Shown: positions 35,982-44,618 of the stretch, piece by piece
How the letters are laid out: every line of letters begins with the position of its first letter
Position numbering within the stretch: the first letter of the stretch is position 1
Source of the DNA: an uncultured Bacteroides sp.
GTDB taxonomy: Bacteria; Bacteroidota; Bacteroidia; Bacteroidales; Bacteroidaceae
Assembly (NCBI RefSeq): GCF_963678425.1
Contig: NZ_OY782855.1
Span: forward strand, 992,001-1,056,000
Direction of reading: 5' to 3'
DNA: 64,000 nt
Made by a program: the position numbers and the translations under genes
The notes under the pieces: generated by a model
Databases searched by the model: none
What the model was told of the DNA's origin: nothing
What the model saw: only the letters and a program-made list of their open reading frames with translations

Positions 35982-37322
35982 ATGGGAAAGCAATATAATA
36001 AATGGATCAATGAGACTTTGAAAAAGAGTTCTTTGCGGTATCTGCTAATCTTGATCGTAGGACTGGCGTTAGGATGGTTATTTTTCCATTCTTCTGGCCA
36101 CAATGATATACAGGCTAGTGCAAAAAAAGAAGTTCATGAACAGAAACACACCATCTGGACCTGTTCTATGCATCCTCAAATCAGAATGGATAAACCTGGG
36201 AAGTGCCCTATTTGCGGCATGGATTTAATACCTTTAAAGGAAAGTGGCTCATCTGAAGACAGCTCTGCTGCTATTGATCCTAATGCCGTTCAAATGTCCG
36301 AAGAAGCTTTGTCATTGGCTAATGTGCAGACATCAGTTGTTAGTCGTGAGAATCCGGTGAAGGAGTTGCGTCTTTATGGAAAGATTCAACCCGATGAACG
36401 ATTGATGCAATCGCAAACAGCTACAGTAAATGGTCGGGTGGAACGTCTTTGGGTTAATTATACCGGAGAATCTGTGAGAAAAGGACAAACACTTGCTTCA
36501 ATATATTCTCCTGAACTATATACTGCGCAACAGGAATTATTGGAAATAGCCAGAATGCATGATTCTCAGCAGAAGGCTTATTTACTTGATGCTGCCCGCG
36601 AGAAACTACGTTTATGGAATCTCACAAATCAGCAAATTTTAGCAATAGAAGGATCTGGTAAAGTATCTCCAACTGTAGAGATAAAGGCAACTACCAGTGG
36701 CAAGGTTATTGCAAAACAAATAAATCAAGGTGATTACATTAATCAGGGCGCGGTGCTTTTCCAGATAGCTGATTTATCTCGTGTGTGGGCTGTCTTTCAG
36801 GCTTACGAGGGCGATTTACCATTCTTAATGCAAGGTGGTAAGGTTGATTTTACTCTTCAGGCAATTCCTGGAAAACATTTTTCCGGAACAATTTCTTTTA
36901 TAGATCCTCTAATCAACCCTTCCACGCGCACTGCCGGAGTAAGAGTAGAGTTAAACAATCACGACGGTAAATTAAAGCCGGAAATGTTTGTCACTGGAAA
37001 TCTAAGAGCTTCTTTGGCTCAATATAAACACCAGTTGGTTATTCCGCAATCAGCTATATTATGGACCGGACAACGTTCTATTGTTTATGTCAAAGTATCC
37101 GGGACTCCCACTCCGACCTTTATGATGCGGGAGATAATTCTTGGTCCTTCGCTTTCGGGAGCTTATGTTGTACTGAGCGGACTTGCGCCCGGAGAAGAAA
37201 TTGTAACCAATGGGGCATTCTCTATTGATGCCAGTGCACAGTTGGAAGGTAAGCAAAGCATGATGAATCAAGATGAACCTAAAATAAAGAAAACTAGCAG
37301 CATGCCAGGAATGAATATGTAG
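35982..37322 (+). CDS. cusB: CusB-like periplasmic adaptor with heavy-metal-binding domain
   Basis: Membrane-fusion protein of the metal pump. N-terminal TM anchor (about 17-35), then a heavy-metal-binding domain with Cys-Met-His ligands (TIWTCSMHPQIRMDKPGKC followed by PICGMDL), then the lipoyl/barrel MFP core (VNGRVERLWVNYTGESVRKG; ATTSGKVIAKQINQGDYINQG) and Met-rich C-terminus (SSMPGMNM). The HMBD is expected to hand Cu(I) to CusA. Starts 1 bp after the TolC stop. Confidence 0.93.
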   Translation: MGKQYNKWINETLKKSSLRYLLILIVGLALGWLFFHSSGHNDIQASAKKEVHEQKHTIWTCSMHPQIRMDKPGKCPICGMDLIPLKESGSSEDSSAAIDPNAVQMSEEALSLANVQTSVVSRENPVKELRLYGKIQPDERLMQSQTATVNGRVERLWVNYTGESVRKGQTLASIYSPELYTAQQELLEIARMHDSQQKAYLLDAAREKLRLWNLTNQQILAIEGSGKVSPTVEIKATTSGKVIAKQINQGDYINQGAVLFQIADLSRVWAVFQAYEGDLPFLMQGGKVDFTLQAIPGKHFSGTISFIDPLINPSTRTAGVRVELNNHDGKLKPEMFVTGNLRASLAQYKHQLVIPQSAILWTGQRSIVYVKVSGTPTPTFMMREIILGPSLSGAYVVLSGLAPGEEIVTNGAFSIDASAQLEGKQSMMNQDEPKIKKTSSMPGMNM

Positions 37323-37430
37323 AATGTTAAATGGAGCTTTTAATATGTCAATGCAGTTAAAGTTTGTAAGTTTCTAAATCAAAGTAGTTAAGGTTATTGT
37401 TATCTATATGTAGGGGTTAAATATGAAGCA

Positions 37431-37817
37431 ATGAAATATTACATTAGTAAAAAACTGAATATTAGTTTTGATCAAGCGGTAATCAAGGTTACCGAGTCAT
37501 TAAAAAATGAAGGCTTTGGTGTCTTGTCTGAAATCAATTTACATGAAAAACTGAAAGAAAAATTGAATGTAGATTTCAGAAGATATAAAATTTTAGGAGC
37601 CTGCAATCCTTCATTCGCCTATAAGGCATTGCAAAGTGAAGACAAAGTTGGAACTATGCTTCCTTGTAATGTAATTATTCAGGAACTAGCTAAAGATGAA
37701 ATAGAAGTAGCTGCGGTTGATCCTGTTGCTTCTATGATGGCAATAGATAATTCAAGTCTGGAAAATATTGCCACAGAAGTTAAAGAAAAACTTAAGAGAG
37801 TTATTTCATCTTTATGA
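37431..37817 (+). CDS. DUF302 domain-containing protein
   Basis: 128-aa cytosolic protein of the DUF302 fold (YYISKKLNISFDQAVIKVTESLKNEGFGVL; LGACNPSFAYKALQSE; TMLPCNVIIQE). The family often accompanies copper and redox genes, and it lies between cusB and other metal genes. The single conserved Cys pair (ACNPS, LPCN) may matter. Separated from cusB by 108 bp. Confidence 0.88.
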   Translation: MKYYISKKLNISFDQAVIKVTESLKNEGFGVLSEINLHEKLKEKLNVDFRRYKILGACNPSFAYKALQSEDKVGTMLPCNVIIQELAKDEIEVAAVDPVASMMAIDNSSLENIATEVKEKLKRVISSL

Positions 37818-37884
37818 TCTCTTTAAAACAAAAGTCTAATGATCTGCTTTTTTAGAAGTGATTAATAATTGTAAATGATGTATT

Positions 37885-38211
37885 ATGAAAACAAAAAAAA
37901 TTTATTCACTAATTCTTGTTTTAGGATTAGTTTTTTGCGGTTCTTCTTTTAATAGTGCTTATGGTCAGAATAAAAAGAAAACCACCACCACTACTACAAC
38001 AACTACCACCACCACAACGAGTAAGCATCATGCTATGAAATATACATGTACAATGCATCCTAAAGTTGTAATGGATAAACCGGGTAAATGTCCAAAATGC
38101 GGTATGACATTGGTAGAAAAGAAAGAAATGAAAAAAGGAACTATGAAGATGATGAAGGATTCTACAAAGATGAAACATACTCCAAAAATGAAAAACATGC
38201 CTATGAAATAA
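37885..38211 (+). CDS. Small secreted heavy-metal-binding-domain protein with poly-Thr tract
   Basis: Signal peptide (about 1-28, ...SAYGQ), then a tract of fourteen consecutive Thr (about residues 34-47), encoded by mixed ACC/ACT/ACA codons, then one HMBD (KYTCTMHPKVVMDKPGKC, PKCGMTLVEK) like that in CusB, and a Lys/Met-rich tail (KMMKDSTKMKHTPKMKNMPMK). 108 aa. Likely a periplasmic Cu(I) carrier. Function inferred from the domain and neighbours. Confidence 0.86.
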   Translation: MKTKKIYSLILVLGLVFCGSSFNSAYGQNKKKTTTTTTTTTTTTTSKHHAMKYTCTMHPKVVMDKPGKCPKCGMTLVEKKEMKKGTMKMMKDSTKMKHTPKMKNMPMK

Positions 38212-38237
38212 GATATAGCATGATGTTGGTAAAGTAT

Positions 38238-38293
38238 AATACCCCCCGATCTCTGGATTATATGTAAATTAAGCCCAGATAACGGGGGGTATT
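38238..38293. other. Strong hairpin after the poly-Thr HMBD gene
   Basis: Arms AATACCCCCCG (38238-38248) and CGGGGGGTATT (38283-38293) are perfectly complementary over 11 bp, enclosing 34 nt. No T tract follows on either strand, so it is not a classic terminator. It could be an RNA stability element or a Rho-related stop. Confidence 0.6.
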
Positions 38294-38370
38294 ATAGTCT
38301 TGAATATGCCAACAATACTGCAATCTATAATGTTTAGCCAAGTGACTACCAACAGTTATTCGGGTGGCAG

Positions 38371-38403
38371 AAACCTCTTAAAAACGAAATCAGGATCAAA
38401 TAA
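38371..38403 (+). pseudogene. Relic of an ldhA-like 3' end
   Basis: 33 bp from the AAA codon to the stop match the last codons and stop of the D-lactate dehydrogenase gene at 30261-30293 with 2 mismatches: both read KPL-x-NEI-x-IK-stop. No homology was visible upstream beyond a few bases. Interpreted as a fragment of a lost paralog or a short duplication. Confidence 0.72.
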
Positions 38404-38441
38404 AAGAAGTTAAAAGAAAAACCAAGTCAGGCAATATCTGT

Positions 38442-38449
38442 TATATTTG
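38442..38449 (+). promoter_or_regulatory. -7 box TATATTTG for the metal receptor operon
   Basis: Matches TAnnTTTG and lies 21 bp before the ATG at 38471. No -33 TTTG was seen. Confidence 0.5.
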
Positions 38450-38470
38450 CAGTCAATATCACAGACTGTA

Positions 38471-38839
38471 ATGAGACAACTAAAAAAAATATTCATCTAT
38501 ACGCTGGTACTTGCATTCGTCTATATAGGCGCAGGCGTACCGCTTACAAGCTATTGCTGCCAGCAAAAGCAAGAGATGAAAATGTCTTGTTGCAAAAGCC
38601 ATGACTGTAGTAAAGGTCACGACTGCCACAAAACTACGATTCTAAAGATTGGTAATTTCGAGAAGGCTTCCGCCTCTATCTCTGTTACCCCTATTCTGAA
38701 TCTGGTTGCAGACGTCTTTTCTCCATATTCTTATCAACCATCTCAACCTGAGGTTGCACTAAATGACGACTATGGCTTCCCACCTGGTCCCGACTCTTCG
38801 CGGCATTACCTCAACCTCTTTTGTGTATTAGTGATTTAA
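38471..38839 (+). CDS. Cys/His-rich small exported protein (HYC_CC_PP-like)
   Basis: 122 aa from the ATG at 38471, which is preferred to the non-ATG start at 38447 because it directly precedes the signal/anchor segment IFIYTLVLAFVYIGAGVPL. After it comes a Cys/His cluster (SYCC, MSCCKSHDCSKGHDCH) with seven Cys and three His in about 35 residues, then FPPGPDSS near the C-terminus. This order resembles the HYC_CC_PP family placed before TonB-dependent receptors. Presumed periplasmic metal binder. No enzymatic motif. Confidence 0.75.
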   Translation: MRQLKKIFIYTLVLAFVYIGAGVPLTSYCCQQKQEMKMSCCKSHDCSKGHDCHKTTILKIGNFEKASASISVTPILNLVADVFSPYSYQPSQPEVALNDDYGFPPGPDSSRHYLNLFCVLVI

Positions 38840-38919
38840 TTATCAGCTTCGTACTGTCATGGTTTACTGTGGCAGTTAAGAGTTTATGATATTAAATCAA
38901 CTTTAGATACACAGAAATA

Positions 38920-41136
38920 ATGAAAATATATATCGCATTACTCATGGCTATAATGGCCACGAGCAGTTATGCACAACAGTCCGTTACAGGAACAGTCTCC
39001 GATACAGATGGGGAACATGTAATCGGGGCAACCGTTGCGTGGAAAAACAGTACCGTTGGAACCACAACAGATGTCAACGGTAAATTTGAAATAAAGTCCG
39101 TTAAAGGCAACAAAGAACTAACTGTGAGCTTTATCGGTTATGAGCCGGTAACAGTAAAAATATATTCTGGTACTGTCCCCCCTTTAGAAATAAAGCTCAA
39201 ACCGGGTATTGAATTAAAGGAAGTTCAGGTTACCGGTAGGAAACTAGGATTGGTACAATCAAGAGCCGGCATTCTGAACTCACAAACCATCACCTCTACT
39301 GAGTTGCTTCGGGCAGCTTGCTGTAATCTGGGTGAGAGTTTTGAAACAAATCCTTCGGTAGATGTATCATATAGTGACGCAGCTACAGGTGCCAAACAAA
39401 TTAAGCTACTTGGTTTGTCGGGTACTTACGTGCAGATGCTGACAGAGAATATACCTAATTTTCGCGGAGCTGCATCACCTTACGGACTGGGATACATTCC
39501 CGGACCGTGGATGCAGAGCATTCAGGTGTCCAAAGGAACCAGTTCTGTAAAGAACGGGTACGAAGCAATCACGGGACAGATTAATGTGGAATATAAAAAA
39601 CCACAGACTGCCGATATTGTTTCAGCGAATCTATACGGAAACTCCATGGGACGTATTGAAGCCAACAGCGATGCTTCCGTATTGCTGAACAAAAACCTCA
39701 GCACAATGGTGTTTGCTCATTATGAAAATGAAACTATGCAGCGTGATGATAACCACGATGGATTCAATGACTCTCCCACCATGGAGCAATATAACTTACA
39801 GAACCGATGGGCATATCATTCCGGCAACTACATGCTTCAGGCAGGAATCAAGGGATTGAGTGAGAAAAGAGCCAGCGGACAGATGAGTGATGTTAGCAAT
39901 CCGTATCGAATAGGAATTAATACAGACCGTGTGGAACTGTTTGCCAAGAATGCTTTTATCCTCGATCCGAAAAGAAACAGTAGTATAGCATTGATCCTTT
40001 CGGGAAGTGTGCATAATCAGGATTCTTTCTTTGGAAGAAAGCTCTACTATGTGAATCAGAAGAACGGATATGCATCTCTTTTGTTTGAAACAGATTTCAC
40101 CAAGAAGCATAATCTGTCTACCGGATTAAGCCTCAACTATGATTCTTATGATCAGGATTACAGACTTACTCACGATGCTTCTTTGGGCAAATCGAGCGAT
40201 TTTACAAAAGAAGCTGTGTCGGGAGCTTATGCGCAGTACACATATACTCCTTCGGAAAAGTGGACTTTGATGGCGGGACTTAGAGGCGATTACAGCAGTC
40301 AGTACGGATTCTTTGTTACTCCACGTGCACATGTTAAATACAATATGAATGAGTACGTCAACTTCCGTCTTTCTGCCGGAAAGGGATATCGCAATAACCA
40401 TGTACTGGCCGAGAACAATTATCTTCTTGCAAGCAGTCGTAATGTGAATATTGCCGATAATCTGAATCAGGAAGAAGCATGGAACTACGGAGCCAGCGCA
40501 TCGTTTTATCTGCCTATAGCCGGCAAAACGCTAAACGTTAACACAGAGTATTATTATACCAACTTTGTTAAGCAAGTAGTGGCCGATATGGATACTAATC
40601 CTCATGCGGTGAGTTTTTATAATCTCGACGGAAAATCGTATGCAAAGAACTTCCAGGTGGAAGCTTCCTACCCTTTCTTCAAAGGTTTTACCCTCACTGC
40701 AGCTTACCGTATGACAGATGTGAAGACTACTTACAACGGAGTATTAAAAGAAAAGCCGCTTACCGGGAAATACAAAGGACTGATTACAGCTTCTTATCAA
40801 ACACCGTTGAAGATATGGCAGTTCGACACAACTCTTCAGTTTAACGGCAGCGGACGTATGCCATCACCTTATACCAATGCAGACGGAGCAGCATCATGGG
40901 GTGAACGTTATAAAGGTTATCCGCAGCTAAATGCACAGATTACCCGCTTCTTCCGTTTAGGTTCCATCTATGTCGGAGCAGAGAATCTGACAGGCTTTAC
41001 ACAGAAGAATCCTATCATTGCTGCCAATGATCCTTACGGACCTAATTTTGATTCCACAATGATATGGGGCCCAGTGCAACACGGCAGCAAGTTTTATGTA
41101 GGAATACGTTTCAATTTACCAAGAATGACTGAATAA
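38920..41136 (+). CDS. TonB-dependent receptor, metal-cluster associated
   Basis: Outer-membrane 22-stranded barrel of 738 aa. Signal peptide (to about YAQ), carboxypeptidase-regulatory-like domain (TVSDTDGEHVIGATVAWKN...GYEPV), plug with Cys pair (LRAACCNLGESF), and barrel to a C-terminal aromatic/charged strand (KFYVGIRFNLPRMTE). Located after the Cys/His-rich protein and directly before two HMA proteins, so it probably imports or scavenges a copper complex. No SusD partner. Confidence 0.9.
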   Translation: MKIYIALLMAIMATSSYAQQSVTGTVSDTDGEHVIGATVAWKNSTVGTTTDVNGKFEIKSVKGNKELTVSFIGYEPVTVKIYSGTVPPLEIKLKPGIELKEVQVTGRKLGLVQSRAGILNSQTITSTELLRAACCNLGESFETNPSVDVSYSDAATGAKQIKLLGLSGTYVQMLTENIPNFRGAASPYGLGYIPGPWMQSIQVSKGTSSVKNGYEAITGQINVEYKKPQTADIVSANLYGNSMGRIEANSDASVLLNKNLSTMVFAHYENETMQRDDNHDGFNDSPTMEQYNLQNRWAYHSGNYMLQAGIKGLSEKRASGQMSDVSNPYRIGINTDRVELFAKNAFILDPKRNSSIALILSGSVHNQDSFFGRKLYYVNQKNGYASLLFETDFTKKHNLSTGLSLNYDSYDQDYRLTHDASLGKSSDFTKEAVSGAYAQYTYTPSEKWTLMAGLRGDYSSQYGFFVTPRAHVKYNMNEYVNFRLSAGKGYRNNHVLAENNYLLASSRNVNIADNLNQEEAWNYGASASFYLPIAGKTLNVNTEYYYTNFVKQVVADMDTNPHAVSFYNLDGKSYAKNFQVEASYPFFKGFTLTAAYRMTDVKTTYNGVLKEKPLTGKYKGLITASYQTPLKIWQFDTTLQFNGSGRMPSPYTNADGAASWGERYKGYPQLNAQITRFFRLGSIYVGAENLTGFTQKNPIIAANDPYGPNFDSTMIWGPVQHGSKFYVGIRFNLPRMTE

Positions 41137-41155
41137 TTATAAAAAAAACAAGATT

Positions 41156-41464
41156 ATGAAAACAAATTTTTTTCTTTCAATCGTAGCGATCTTTTTCGCA
41201 TTCACAGGTGTTTCAGCAAAGGATATTAAAAGTGCCACTCTTAAAGTAGAAGAGATGGTTTGTGAACTTCATGAAGCAAAGATAGACAATATGCTTCGTT
41301 TTGAAAAAGGAGTAAAAGAAATAAAGACAGACGTACCATCACGCACTGTGGTGATTAAGTACGATGCTGAAAAAACTACTCCTGCGAAACTGATTAAATC
41401 TTTCGATAAGGTGAAATGTACAGCAGTATTAGTATCCGACGTACAAGAAAAAGAGAAGAAATAA
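41156..41464 (+). CDS. Secreted HMA-domain protein with CxxH instead of CxxC
   Basis: 102 aa: signal peptide (1-21, ...GVSA-KD) and a ferredoxin-like heavy-metal-associated domain (TLKVEEMVCELHEAKIDNML; GVKEIKTDVPSRTVVIKY). The first loop reads MVCELHEAKID, so the second metal-binding Cys is replaced by His. Follows the TonB receptor by 19 bp and precedes another HMA protein. A periplasmic metal shuttle is likely. Confidence 0.85.
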   Translation: MKTNFFLSIVAIFFAFTGVSAKDIKSATLKVEEMVCELHEAKIDNMLRFEKGVKEIKTDVPSRTVVIKYDAEKTTPAKLIKSFDKVKCTAVLVSDVQEKEKK

Positions 41465-41492
41465 ACAATAACTTATAAAAACAAGTATAAAA

Positions 41493-41699
41493 ATGAAAAC
41501 ATTAAAATTCAAAACCAGTGCTGTGTGTGGTGGCTGTGTTGCTAATATTGGCAAAAGCCTCAACGAAATAGTAAAGCCGGAAGCATGGTCTATTGACGTA
41601 AACTCAAAAGATAAAGTTCTGACTATAGAAACAGATAAAGAAGCTGCTGAGATTATCCGTCAGGTTGAAAAAGCGGGATATAAAGCAGAGCAAATCTGA
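41493..41699 (+). CDS. Cytosolic copper chaperone-like HMA protein
   Basis: 68 aa without a signal peptide, one HMA domain with canonical CGGCVANIGKSLNE loop (CxxC) and the C-terminal KAGYKAEQI. Like CopZ/Atx1, it would bind Cu(I) in the cytosol. Ends the metal operon; a terminator follows 17 bp later. It pairs with the secreted HMA protein just upstream. Confidence 0.9.
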   Translation: MKTLKFKTSAVCGGCVANIGKSLNEIVKPEAWSIDVNSKDKVLTIETDKEAAEIIRQVEKAGYKAEQI

Positions 41700-41715
41700 T
41701 AAGCATTATTAATAG

Positions 41716-41754
41716 AACGAGGGTATTACCGTATGTGGTACTCTCGTTTTTTTT
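41716..41754 (+). terminator. Terminator of the metal operon
   Basis: Arms AACGAG (41716-41721) and CTCGTT (41743-41748) with further pairing inside (GGTA/TACC), followed by a run of eight T (41747-41754). It lies 17 bp after the last HMA gene. Confidence 0.82.
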
Positions 41755-41880
41755 ACTATCCAAAAGCATTCTCCCGGGCGAAACAAAACTTATCTTTGCT
41801 CAAGCAATATTCTCAGGGGATAATGTTTGATCGTTATTTTGCATTCTGAAAAAAAGAAAGACAACCCCGCTACCATAGAA

Positions 41881-41974
41881 ATTGCTGAATTATTTGATTT
41901 TATTCGCCAATAAATAAAAACCATTCTCCAATAAATAAAAATCATTGGAGAATAAATCTGAATGATTGGCCAAT
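41881..41974. repeat. 21-bp periodic array 2 (five cores)
   Basis: Cores ATTGCTGAAT (41881), ATTCGCCAAT (41902), ATTCTCCAAT (41923), ATTGGAGAAT (41944) and ATTGGCCAAT (41965) start exactly 21 bp apart, alternating orientation. Adjacent opposite cores could pair as hairpins. Both ends of the intergenic region are otherwise gene-free. Confidence 0.9.
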
Positions 41975-42393
41975 TATTTTTCAGAAAAAACTATTAAGAA
42001 TAGTTGCCAAATGATTTCTCTGAAAGTCTCAAGTAATGTTGAAGAATAAGTCTTGACGTTTTTAAAAAGTATCAAGACATTTAAAGCCTTACAGCAAGGA
42101 GTTTTTAAGGTCAGCAATATTATATATTATACAGTAAATTGGAAATAAGTTATCCAGAAAACTTAATCCCTAATTTTGCGAAAGCCATTATGTTAACGAA
42201 TGCAAACACATTATTAAAACACAGCATACTTTTACTGCTAAAACAGCTCGTGAATACAGAATTAGCAGATCTATAGTGCTGTAAATCAAATGAGAAACAC
42301 TTTTTAACTCAAAACACATTCATAAAACGAGAAAAGCTCGCCAATTTTTCCGTCCTACTATTTTACTTTTAAAGATAATGAATTGATTATTAG
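41975..42393. other. Gene-free stretch before the IS30-family element
   Basis: About 420 bp, AT-rich, with no gene I can support. It has a 29-bp imperfect palindrome (42050-42078, arms GTCTTGA and TCAAGAC). No remnant of a known gene was recognised. Confidence 0.4.
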
Positions 42394-42436
42394 GCGCGGG
42401 CAATTTTATACCAACCCGTAAGAAGCCGAATTCAAG

Positions 42437-43414
42437 TTATAAACGCAACTCTCTCCTATGTTTTTTTAATGTATTAATAAACTCCATTGGGGTATAATAT
42501 CCCAACCTTTTTCTCGGTCTTGAATTAATTAAATTTTCTACTATTTCTACCTGTTTTTCAGTTACTTCACTAAAGTCTGTCCCCTTAGGAAAGTATTGCC
42601 TGACTAATCCATTTATATTTTCATTTGCTCCTCTTTCCCAAGAATGATAGGGTTTGGCAAAATAGAAATTAATTCTCAATTTTGTTTCTATTTTTTTATG
42701 AAAAGCAAACTCAAACCCATTATCCGAGGTTATAGTGAAGATTTTCCCTTTAAATGATGTTAAACATTTAATAGCCGTATCTGCCATTGATTTTGGATCA
42801 CGCCCCTTAAGTTTGCGTATCCATAAGCGTCCGGTAAGCCTATCATTAATGGTCATTAGTGCACTCTTTTTATTCTTTCCAATTATAGAATCTATTTCAA
42901 AATCACCAAACCTTTTGCGTTCCTCTACAATGGCAGGTCTTTGATCAATAGTTCTGCGATTTTTAAGTATCCCTCTACTATTATATTCAGAGCCGCGTTT
43001 TTTGTTTTTTCGCCCTCTTCGGCGCAAATATTTATAAAGGCGTCCTTTCTGACGTTTATCTTTCCAGATCCATTGATAAAGTATTTCATGAGAAACCATG
43101 GGAATCGACTGTAATTTGCACCGACCTGATATCTGTTCCGGACTATAATTAAATTCTATTAGCAGATCCTTTGCAAGAGCCTTCATTTCTTGGGTAAAGA
43201 CTACTTTCCCAGGGCGACATTTCTTTCTTAAGTCAGCTTTCTTTTGAGCTTCACGGGGCATGTACTGATGCCAGGAGCCATAAGAATTACGAATGATTTC
43301 ACGGCCTATGGTACTTTTATGAACCTTTACAAGAGAGGCTATCTCACTTTTACTTTTTCCACTGTGAAGATATGCAGAAATTTCATATCTTTGTTCTTGG
43401 GTTAAATGTTTCAT
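42437..43414 (-). CDS. IS30-family transposase
   Basis: 325 aa. N-terminal HTH (MKHLTQEQRYEISAYLHSGK, SEIASLVKVHKSTIGREI), basic linker, then the DDE core: D in FGDFEIDSIIGK, D in TITSDNGFEF and E in WERGANENINGLVRQY. All three acidic residues are present and the frame is intact, so the enzyme may be functional. Matches the length and layout of the IS4351 transposase known from Bacteroides. Confidence 0.95.
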   Translation of the reverse strand: MKHLTQEQRYEISAYLHSGKSKSEIASLVKVHKSTIGREIIRNSYGSWHQYMPREAQKKADLRKKCRPGKVVFTQEMKALAKDLLIEFNYSPEQISGRCKLQSIPMVSHEILYQWIWKDKRQKGRLYKYLRRRGRKNKKRGSEYNSRGILKNRRTIDQRPAIVEERKRFGDFEIDSIIGKNKKSALMTINDRLTGRLWIRKLKGRDPKSMADTAIKCLTSFKGKIFTITSDNGFEFAFHKKIETKLRINFYFAKPYHSWERGANENINGLVRQYFPKGTDFSEVTEKQVEIVENLINSRPRKRLGYYTPMEFINTLKKHRRELRL

Positions 43415-43468
43415 CTTGTAACTGATTTTGTAGGAGATTGAGGGAACAAGATAATTATTTTATCCCAT

Positions 43469-43507
43469 CAGAGAAAGGGGGGAAGAAAAACATTTTCCCC
43501 TTCTCTG
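43469..43507. other. Hairpin inside the IS near its right end
   Basis: Arms CAGAGAA-A-GGGG and CCCC-TTCTCTG pair over 11 bp with one bulged A. It lies between the transposase start and the right inverted repeat. Protective hairpins at this place are known in some IS to limit read-in transcription, which is the guess here. Confidence 0.4.
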
Positions 43508-43647
43508 AAAAAATATTCAATCTAAAATTCCATCAGTTGCATTTAACACTTGAATTTAGGGAATACAAAAAAATGATATAGTTGCCCGCGCATAAATTTA
43601 GGGTACTTTTTTACCAGAACAATTCATCCAATTCTATAATTTATTGA

Positions 43648-44613
43648 TTAAACAGCGATCGTTTTTATTTTCCCATCTTCTGTATATTCCAGTTCACAAA
43701 CCTTCAGACTACGAAGCCATGTCTGACCACCAGAAGGAACGCAATCGTGATGGAACAAATACCATTTTCCCTTGTATTCGGCTATTGCATGGTGAGTAGT
43801 CCATCCCACTACCGGAGGCAATATCACTCCCTGATAAACAAAAGGTCCATAAGGATTATCACCAATAGCATAGCATAACAGGTGAGTGTCACCTGTAGAA
43901 TAAGAGAAATAGTATTTCCCGTTATATTTATGCACCCACGAAGCCTCAAAGAACCTGCGGTTGTTATCGCCTGCCGTCAATGGCTTACCAGTTTCATCCA
44001 GAATAACTATAGGCTTAGGTTCTTCCGCAAACTCAAGCATATCCTTACTCAATTTTACTACACGTGAAGGAATGGCAGGTTCGCCATCGGCCGGGAAAGA
44101 AGCACTTTCCAAGGCTTTATTATCCCGATAGCGCTGAAGCTGTCCGCCCCAAAGACCGCCAAAGTACATATAATAATTCCCATCGCCATCATCTAGTACG
44201 GCAGGGTCAATACTGTAGCTACCTTTTATAGGATCCGACTGAGGAATAAAAGGACCTTCGGGACAATTACTCACGGCAACACCGATATGAAAAACATCAT
44301 TCTTATCTTTCAACGGAAAGTACATGTAATATTTTCCATCTTTACATGCCACATCACAATCCCAAAGCTGACGTCCGGCCCATGCTATATCGTCTACCTT
44401 CAGCACTACTCCATGATCTTTAATCTCTCCGTTCATCACATCGTCTGTAGAGAACACATGATAATCTCTCATATCAAAATGATCACCATTATCATTTTCC
44501 GGAATTCCTGATTCCCAGTCATGGGAAGGATATATGTACAACCTACCGTTAAACACATGTACAGCAGGATCTGCCATATAATCATTTTCAACTAAATATC
44601 TTACTGTCTTCAT
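43648..44613 (-). CDS. Glycoside hydrolase family 43 protein
   Basis: Five-bladed propeller glycosidase, probably beta-xylosidase or arabinofuranosidase. 321 aa from the second Met (43648-44613) or 322 from the first. Catalytic base Asp in MADPAVHVFNGRLYIYPSHD, pKa-modulating Asp in SIDPAVLDDGDGNYYMYFGG, acid Glu in FEASWVHKYNGKYYFSYS. No signal peptide, so it is probably cytoplasmic and acts on imported xylo-oligosaccharides. It follows the xylanase gene (2-5 bp) in the xylan operon. Confidence 0.92.
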   Translation of the reverse strand: MKTVRYLVENDYMADPAVHVFNGRLYIYPSHDWESGIPENDNGDHFDMRDYHVFSTDDVMNGEIKDHGVVLKVDDIAWAGRQLWDCDVACKDGKYYMYFPLKDKNDVFHIGVAVSNCPEGPFIPQSDPIKGSYSIDPAVLDDGDGNYYMYFGGLWGGQLQRYRDNKALESASFPADGEPAIPSRVVKLSKDMLEFAEEPKPIVILDETGKPLTAGDNNRRFFEASWVHKYNGKYYFSYSTGDTHLLCYAIGDNPYGPFVYQGVILPPVVGWTTHHAIAEYKGKWYLFHHDCVPSGGQTWLRSLKVCELEYTEDGKIKTIAV

Positions 44614-44618
44614 CACTA

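Larger units (their letters stand above)
42394..43591 (-). mobile_element. IS30-family insertion sequence (IS4351-like)
   Basis: Bounded by inverted repeats that share GCGCGGGCAA at both outer ends (42394-42403 and 43582-43591) and 14 of 16 bases overall. Total about 1.2 kb, typical of the family. One transposase on the minus strand fills most of it. No flanking 2-3 bp target duplication is evident (left flank TAG, right flank ATA). Confidence 0.87.

Noticed and set aside
42391..43594. Target-site duplication of the IS
   Set aside because: The bases flanking the inverted repeats (TAG and ATA) do not match at 2 or 3 bp, so no duplication is claimed.
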